From assembly GCA_019347645.1 (NCBI GenBank), contig JAHWKZ010000055.1, positions 1 through 9,083 of the forward strand: a DNA stretch of 9,083 bases, read 5' to 3'. Each line of letters opens with the position of its first letter. Within the stretch, counting starts at the first letter, position 1. Both the position numbers and the translations under genes were made by a program. This DNA comes from Gemmatimonadota bacterium. Its GTDB lineage: Bacteria > Gemmatimonadota > Gemmatimonadetes > JACCXV01 > JAHWKZ01. Below the pieces are notes generated by a model. It did no database searches. It was not told where the DNA came from and saw only the letters and a program-made list of their open reading frames with translations. Shown here piece by piece: positions 5,973 through 9,083 of the stretch.

Positions 5973-6963
5973 GGTTCAGCTCCCGCCGCTTCCGGTTGTG
6001 CTCGGCGAAGGTCTCGGAGAAGGTGTGCGCTCCGTCCTCCCCGGTGGCGAAGAAGTAGAGGTAGGGGACCGAGTCCGGCCACAGGGTCGCCTCCATGGAG
6101 AACCGGCCGGGGCTCGCGATCGGCCCCGGCGGCAGTCCGGGATTGCGGTAGGTGTTGTAGGGGCTGTCGACCTCGAGGTCGCGGTAGAGGACCCGCGTCC
6201 GGTGGCCTCCCAGCGCGTACTGGACCGTCGGGTCCGCCTCCAGCGGCATCCCCCGCTCCAGCCGATTCCAGAAGACTCCCGCGATGACGGGTCGCTCCGC
6301 CGGCACCTTCGCTTCCTCCTCGACGATCGAGGCCAGGGTCACGATCTCGTGGACCGAGCGCCCGAGGGAGTCCGCGCGGGTCCGCCACGACGGCCCGAAC
6401 ACCTGCCAGAACTGGCCCACCATCAGCCGCGCCATCTCGCGCGGGCCGGTGGAGGGGTCGACCCGGTACGTCTCGGGGTAGAGGTACCCCTCGAGCGTCA
6501 CCGCCCCCTCGACACCGAGGGAGTCGTGGAGCAGCGAATCGACCAGGAAGGGATCCGTCGCGGCGGCGACGAAGGCCGCCGAGTCGGCCCCCAGACGCCT
6601 GGCCACGGCGCTCGCCGTCTGCTCCAGCCGATAGCCCTCCGGCACGGTGACGGCGAGGAGGACCGTCTCGCCTTCCACCAGCATCTCGACGACCGTCGGG
6701 AGGGCACGGTCGCGAGGCAGCGCGTAGGTCCCGGCGTGGATTCGCCCCGCGTCGCCCCGCGCCCGGAGCCACGCCTCGAAGAGCAGCGCGCTCCGCACCA
6801 CCCCCCGCTCCTCGAGCCGGCGACCGAGCTCCCGGGTGGAAACGCCGCGCTCGACCACCACCCGGACGGGCTCGGCCGCCTCCGACGGCGCCGAGGATGC
6901 CCACCACAGCCAGCCGAGGGCCACCAGGGCGAGCGCGACGAGGACGGCGAGGAGGAGTCTCAC
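5968..6963 (-). CDS. mltG: Endolytic murein transglycosylase MltG (YceG family)
   Basis: 331 residues. MltG cleaves nascent peptidoglycan strands in the periplasm at the inner membrane and sets glycan-strand length. One membrane anchor covers residues 3-21 (LLLAVLVALALVALGWLWW). A small LysM-like YceG domain follows, with VVVERGVSTRELGRRLEERGVV (from about 35), and then the catalytic domain. TVPEGYRLEQTA, LEGYLYPETYRV, VTLASIVEEEAKV and ADPTVQYALGG are conserved, as are YNTYRNPGLPPGPIASPG and YLYFFATGEDGAHTFSETFAEHN. The catalytic Glu is expected in SIVEEE (Glu215 by alignment with E. coli SIVEKE). The length is a little below E. coli's 340. The start is GTG at 6963; no alternative start lies before the membrane segment, and no clear Shine-Dalgarno sequence is present. 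It begins 34 bases after ruvX, so it is probably co-transcribed with rho and ruvX and partly dependent on readthrough. Confidence 0.93.
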   Translation of the reverse strand: MRLLLAVLVALALVALGWLWWASSAPSEAAEPVRVVVERGVSTRELGRRLEERGVVRSALLFEAWLRARGDAGRIHAGTYALPRDRALPTVVEMLVEGETVLLAVTVPEGYRLEQTASAVARRLGADSAAFVAAATDPFLVDSLLHDSLGVEGAVTLEGYLYPETYRVDPSTGPREMARLMVGQFWQVFGPSWRTRADSLGRSVHEIVTLASIVEEEAKVPAERPVIAGVFWNRLERGMPLEADPTVQYALGGHRTRVLYRDLEVDSPYNTYRNPGLPPGPIASPGRFSMEATLWPDSVPYLYFFATGEDGAHTFSETFAEHNRKRRELNR

Positions 6964-6997
6964 GGGGTGGGAATCTGGGTCGTGGGGCCGGGAAGGG

Positions 6998-7453
6998 CTA
7001 GGAACCGCCGCGGTCGACGGCGCGGCGGCGCAGCCACGATTCGAGCATCAGGACCGCCGCGAGCTGGTCGAGCCGCTCGCGCATCGTCCTGTCGGTGTGG
7101 CCGGCTTCGCGCAGCGCCCGGCGCGCTGCCTCGGTCGTCAACCGCTCGTCCCACTCCGCCACCGGGACCTCCAGCGTCGACTCCAGCTCCGCCTGGAAGG
7201 CCCGCACCTCCCGCGCCTGCGGCCCCTCTTCGCCCTCCATCGTGTACGGGATCCCGAGCACCACCCGCTCCACGCCCCGCTCGACCACGATCTCCCCGAT
7301 CGCGGCGACGAGCGACCCCTTCAGCGTCTTGCGGTCGAGGGTGGGAAGCCCGGAGACGAAGTCGTAGTCGGGGTTGCTGACGGCCAGCCCCACGCGGCGC
7401 TCCCCGTAGTCGATCGCCAGGACCCGCTCGCGCCGGTAGCCGCTATCGCTCAT
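6998..7453 (-). CDS. ruvX: RuvX/YqgF, Holliday-junction resolvase-like RNase H-fold nuclease
   Basis: 151 residues, the normal family size. YqgF/RuvX proteins have an RNase H fold and are linked to 16S rRNA 5'-end maturation and, in some species, Holliday-junction cleavage. Motifs in order are LAIDYGERRVGLAVS (catalytic Asp15), VVLGIPYTMEGEEGPQA (about 64-80), EWDERLTTEAARRAL (100-114) and LDQLAAVLMLESWL (Asp129). These are the usual acidic-site residues. The ATG at 7453 leaves a ten-residue polar N-terminus before the first strand. No other in-frame ATG lies upstream near the rho stop. It starts 44 bases after rho. That gap carries no Shine-Dalgarno sequence but a 19-base pure pyrimidine run (7477-7459 on the minus strand) ending 5 bases before the ATG. 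The open frame continues far upstream antisense-like through rho in another frame; that extension is not coding. Confidence 0.92.
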   Translation of the reverse strand: MSDSGYRRERVLAIDYGERRVGLAVSNPDYDFVSGLPTLDRKTLKGSLVAAIGEIVVERGVERVVLGIPYTMEGEEGPQAREVRAFQAELESTLEVPVAEWDERLTTEAARRALREAGHTDRTMRERLDQLAAVLMLESWLRRRAVDRGGS

Positions 7454-7497
7454 ATCGCGGGAGAAGAGAAGGGAAGGTAAGCGTTCTCGAGCGCGGC

Positions 7498-8748
7498 TCA
7501 GTCGCCGGACATCGAGGCGAGGAAGTGCTCGTTGTCCTCCGTCCGGGCCATCTTGTCCAGCAGGAACTCCATCGCCTCCGCCGGGTTCATGTCGCTGAGG
7601 AACTTCCGCAGCAGCCAGATCCGCTGGATCTTGTCCTCGGGGATCAGCAATTCCTCGTGGCGCGTGCCCGAGCGGTTGATGTCGATCGCCGGATAGATCC
7701 GCCGGTCGGAGAGGGAGCGGTCGAGCACGAGCTCCATGTTGCCGGTCCCCTTGAACTCCTCGAAGATCACCTCGTCCATCCGGCTCCCGGTGTCGATCAG
7801 CGCGGTGGCCACGATCGTGAGAGAGCCCCCTTCCTCGATGTTCCGCGCCGCGCCGAAGAACCGCTTCGGCTTGTGGAGCGCGTGGGCGTCCACTCCCCCG
7901 GAGAGGATCTTCCCGGAGTGGGGAACGACCACGTTCTGCGCCCGCGCCAGGCGGGTGATCGAGTCGAGCAGGATCACCACGTCGTGGCCGTGCTCGACCA
8001 GCCGCTTCGCCTTCTCGATCACCATGTCGGCCACCTGGACGTGGCGGTCGGCGGGTTCGTCGAAGGTCGAGGAGATCACCTCGCCGTCGACGTTCCGCTC
8101 CATGTCCGTGACCTCCTCGGGCCGCTCGTCGATCAGCAGCACGATGAGCTTCACCTCGGCGTGATTCTCGGTGATGGAGTTGGCGATCTTCTGGAGCAGC
8201 ACGGTCTTTCCGGCCTTGGGCGGGGAGACGATGAGGCCTCGCTGGCCCTTCCCGAGCGGGCTGAAGAGGTCCATGATCCGCATCGACATGTCGCCGTCGG
8301 CGCGCTCGAGCTCGAGCCGCTCGTCGGGATAGAGCGGCCGCAGGTTGTCGAAGAGGATCTTGTGCTTCGCCTTCTCGGGATCCTCGTAGTTGACCTGCTC
8401 GACCTTGAGGAGCGCCAGGTACCGCTCGCCGTCCTTGGGGGGGCGGACCTGTCCGAGGACGGTGTCGCCGGTCTTCAGGTCGAACCGCTTGATCTGGCTC
8501 GGCGAGACGTAGATGTCGTCCGGCCCGTAGAGGTAGTTCCAGTCCGGGCTTCGCAAGAAGCCGTATCCTTCGGGGAGGATCTCGAGAACTCCCTCGCCGC
8601 GCAGGACGGTGTCGTTGTCGAGCAGGCCCTGCTCGATCTTGAAGATCAGGTCCTGCTTCCGGAGACCGGAGTAGTTCTGGATCGCCAGCTCCTCTGCCAT
8701 GTCGTGGAGCTCGGGGATCGATTTCGACTTGATCTCGGCAATGTCCAA
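7498..8748 (-). CDS. rho: Transcription termination factor Rho
   Basis: 416 residues, close to the 419 of E. coli. Rho is a ring hexamer that loads on C-rich RNA and uses ATP to pull RNA polymerase off. The N-terminal Rho_N helical domain is residues 1-50 (KSIPELHDMAEELAIQNYSG). The OB/cold-shock RNA-binding domain is about 52-125 (GVLEILPEGYGFLRSPDWNY and ALLKVEQVN). The ATPase core has Walker A SPPKAGKT with Lys181, LIDERPEEVTDM (206-216) and Walker B DVVILLDSITRLARA (Asp262). The Q-loop region is HSGKILSGGVD (277-287) and the R-loop is KRFFGAARNIEEGGS; GSRMDEVIFEEFKGTGNMELVLDR and NRSGTRHEELL follow. There is no N-terminal insertion. The start codon is TTG at 8748, set by a strong ribosome binding site and by MDIAEIKSKS aligning with other Rho N-termini. 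It is the first gene of a probable rho-ruvX-mltG operon with a strong promoter and long C-rich leader. Confidence 0.97.
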   Translation of the reverse strand: MDIAEIKSKSIPELHDMAEELAIQNYSGLRKQDLIFKIEQGLLDNDTVLRGEGVLEILPEGYGFLRSPDWNYLYGPDDIYVSPSQIKRFDLKTGDTVLGQVRPPKDGERYLALLKVEQVNYEDPEKAKHKILFDNLRPLYPDERLELERADGDMSMRIMDLFSPLGKGQRGLIVSPPKAGKTVLLQKIANSITENHAEVKLIVLLIDERPEEVTDMERNVDGEVISSTFDEPADRHVQVADMVIEKAKRLVEHGHDVVILLDSITRLARAQNVVVPHSGKILSGGVDAHALHKPKRFFGAARNIEEGGSLTIVATALIDTGSRMDEVIFEEFKGTGNMELVLDRSLSDRRIYPAIDINRSGTRHEELLIPEDKIQRIWLLRKFLSDMNPAEAMEFLLDKMARTEDNEHFLASMSGD

Positions 8749-8927
8749 GGAAGTGGCTCCTTCCGATGGGGCGGGCTGCCGTCGCCGGTGGGTTGGCCGG
8801 TGTCGGGTTCGTTGGCGGGCCAGGTCTGTTCCTTTCCGGTGGATCAGCGGTCGTACCGGGGAGCTTACCGACGCGCCGGGCGTCGAACCGAATCGTATAC
8901 GGGGAATGGGCGTGGAGATTGGCTACC
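8749..8927 (-). promoter_or_regulatory. Long rho leader with C-rich, T-poor segment (possible rut site)
   Basis: From the predicted start near 8927 to the rho TTG is about 180 transcribed bases without a credible gene. The last part before the ribosome binding site (8820-8761, minus strand) contains 30 C, 15 G, 14 A and only 1 T in 60 bases. A C>G, weakly structured segment is what Rho binds. In E. coli rho is autoregulated by Rho-dependent attenuation in its leader; autoregulation here is inferred by analogy. Confidence 0.45.
8757..8764 (-). promoter_or_regulatory. Ribosome binding site fixing the TTG start of rho
   Basis: On the minus strand GGAAGGAG (8764-8757) lies 8 bases before the TTG at 8748. 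It is the clearest Shine-Dalgarno sequence on the minus strand of this window and justifies the non-ATG start. Confidence 0.85.
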
Positions 8928-8933
8928 GCCGGC

Positions 8934-8963
8934 ATTGTACATAAGCGGCGCCGAGGTTGTCAA
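8934..8963 (-). promoter_or_regulatory. Sigma70-type promoter of rho
   Basis: On the minus strand a perfect -35 box TTGACA (8963-8958) is followed after 18 bases by TACAAT (8939-8934), five of six matches to TATAAT. Transcription would start near 8927. It points only towards rho and lies in the divergent gap between rho and the right-edge gene. Confidence 0.75.
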
Positions 8964-9014
8964 GCGTCAGACGGCGTACGGCGCCGCGAGGTCCCGGGAG
9001 ACCATGCTGCATGT

Positions 9015-9021
9015 GGAGGTG
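9015..9021 (+). promoter_or_regulatory. Ribosome binding site of the right-edge gene
   Basis: GGAGGTG ends 6 bases before the ATG at 9028; its GGAGG core is 8 bases away. It would be too close to the in-frame ATG at 9022, so it favours ATG 9028. Confidence 0.6.
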
Positions 9022-9027
9022 ATGCCG

Positions 9028-9083
9028 ATGCGACTGAACGCTGGAGATCGCTTTCCCATGCTACGCGGGAAGAACCTGGAGGG
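9028..9083 (+). CDS. Probable AhpC/TSA-type peroxiredoxin, first 18 codons only
   Basis: The visible translation MRLNAGDRFPMLRGKNLEG-like start (18 complete codons, then off the window edge) resembles the N-terminus of thioredoxin-fold peroxiredoxins and AhpC/TSA proteins. Those typically begin with a hydrophobic-K/R, then GDRFP, then x-LEGK. Such proteins reduce peroxides with a reactive cysteine that would lie about 40 residues further on, outside the window. A good ribosome binding site supports the start; ATG 9022 and 9004 are in frame but less well placed. The gene is divergent from rho, and its own promoter is not clear. The family call rests on a very short stretch and could be wrong. 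Confidence 0.45.
   Translation, partial: MRLNAGDRFPMLRGKNLE

Noticed and set aside
7454..8935. Upstream continuation of the ruvX frame, giving a 645-residue protein
   Set aside because: Only residues from MSDSGYRRER onward match RuvX. The rest overlaps rho in another frame and begins inside the rho promoter.
8957..8985. A plus-strand promoter for the right-edge gene using TTGTCA at 8957-8962
   Set aside because: TTGTCA is mainly the complement of the rho -35 box, and no -10-like sequence lies 15-19 bases downstream.
1..9083. Defence island, toxin-antitoxin pair, CRISPR array, biosynthetic cluster or mobile element
   Set aside because: All substantial coding regions are accounted for by housekeeping or envelope genes. 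No direct repeats, terminal inverted repeats, transposase, integrase, nuclease-methylase pair or array spacing was seen.

Overview
The window is a GC-rich, densely coded bacterial chromosome segment of mostly housekeeping character. There are no transposases, integrases, CRISPR arrays, tRNAs or rRNAs. Gram-negative-type features (a lipoprotein, an exported propeller protein, MltG) and a compact 416-residue Rho without the large N-terminal insertion of many actinobacterial Rho proteins suggest a GC-rich non-actinobacterial phylum. The sequence does not fix the phylum.

Left part, + strand: a 5'-truncated ribonuclease HII gene (rnhB) is followed after 15 bases by an IscS-type cysteine desulfurase, then after 11 bases by an RlmI-like 23S rRNA cytosine methyltransferase. 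These look like one transcription unit. Bases 1 to about 178 do not hold the expected 5' part of rnhB. Read on the minus strand they encode a piece of the C-terminal domain of a 2-dehydropantoate 2-reductase (PanE family). Two unrelated genes, both missing their N-terminal halves, are therefore joined head to head at the window edge, by rearrangement or by assembly error.

Middle part, + strand: a secreted six-bladed Kelch-type beta-propeller protein (start not preceded by a Shine-Dalgarno sequence) is followed by a 599-residue lipoprotein resembling the DUF3352 family. The lipoprotein has its own near-consensus sigma70-type promoter abutting the kelch stop codon, a UUCG hairpin in its leader and a strong ribosome binding site. 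The functions of both exported proteins are unknown.

Right part, minus strand: rho, ruvX and mltG lie in that order as a likely operon, converging on the lipoprotein gene with only 25 bases between stop codons. Rho is the transcription terminator, RuvX/YqgF a Holliday-junction resolvase-like RNase H-fold protein, and MltG the lytic transglycosylase that ends glycan-strand growth. Rho starts at TTG behind a strong ribosome binding site. It has a clear promoter about 190 bases upstream and a C-rich, almost T-free leader that could allow Rho autoregulation. At the right edge the first 18 codons of a divergent gene, probably an AhpC/TSA-type peroxiredoxin, are visible.

I do not see a convincing new multi-gene system. 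The items most worth a second look are the panE/rnhB junction, the rho leader and the kelch/DUF3352-like exported pair.
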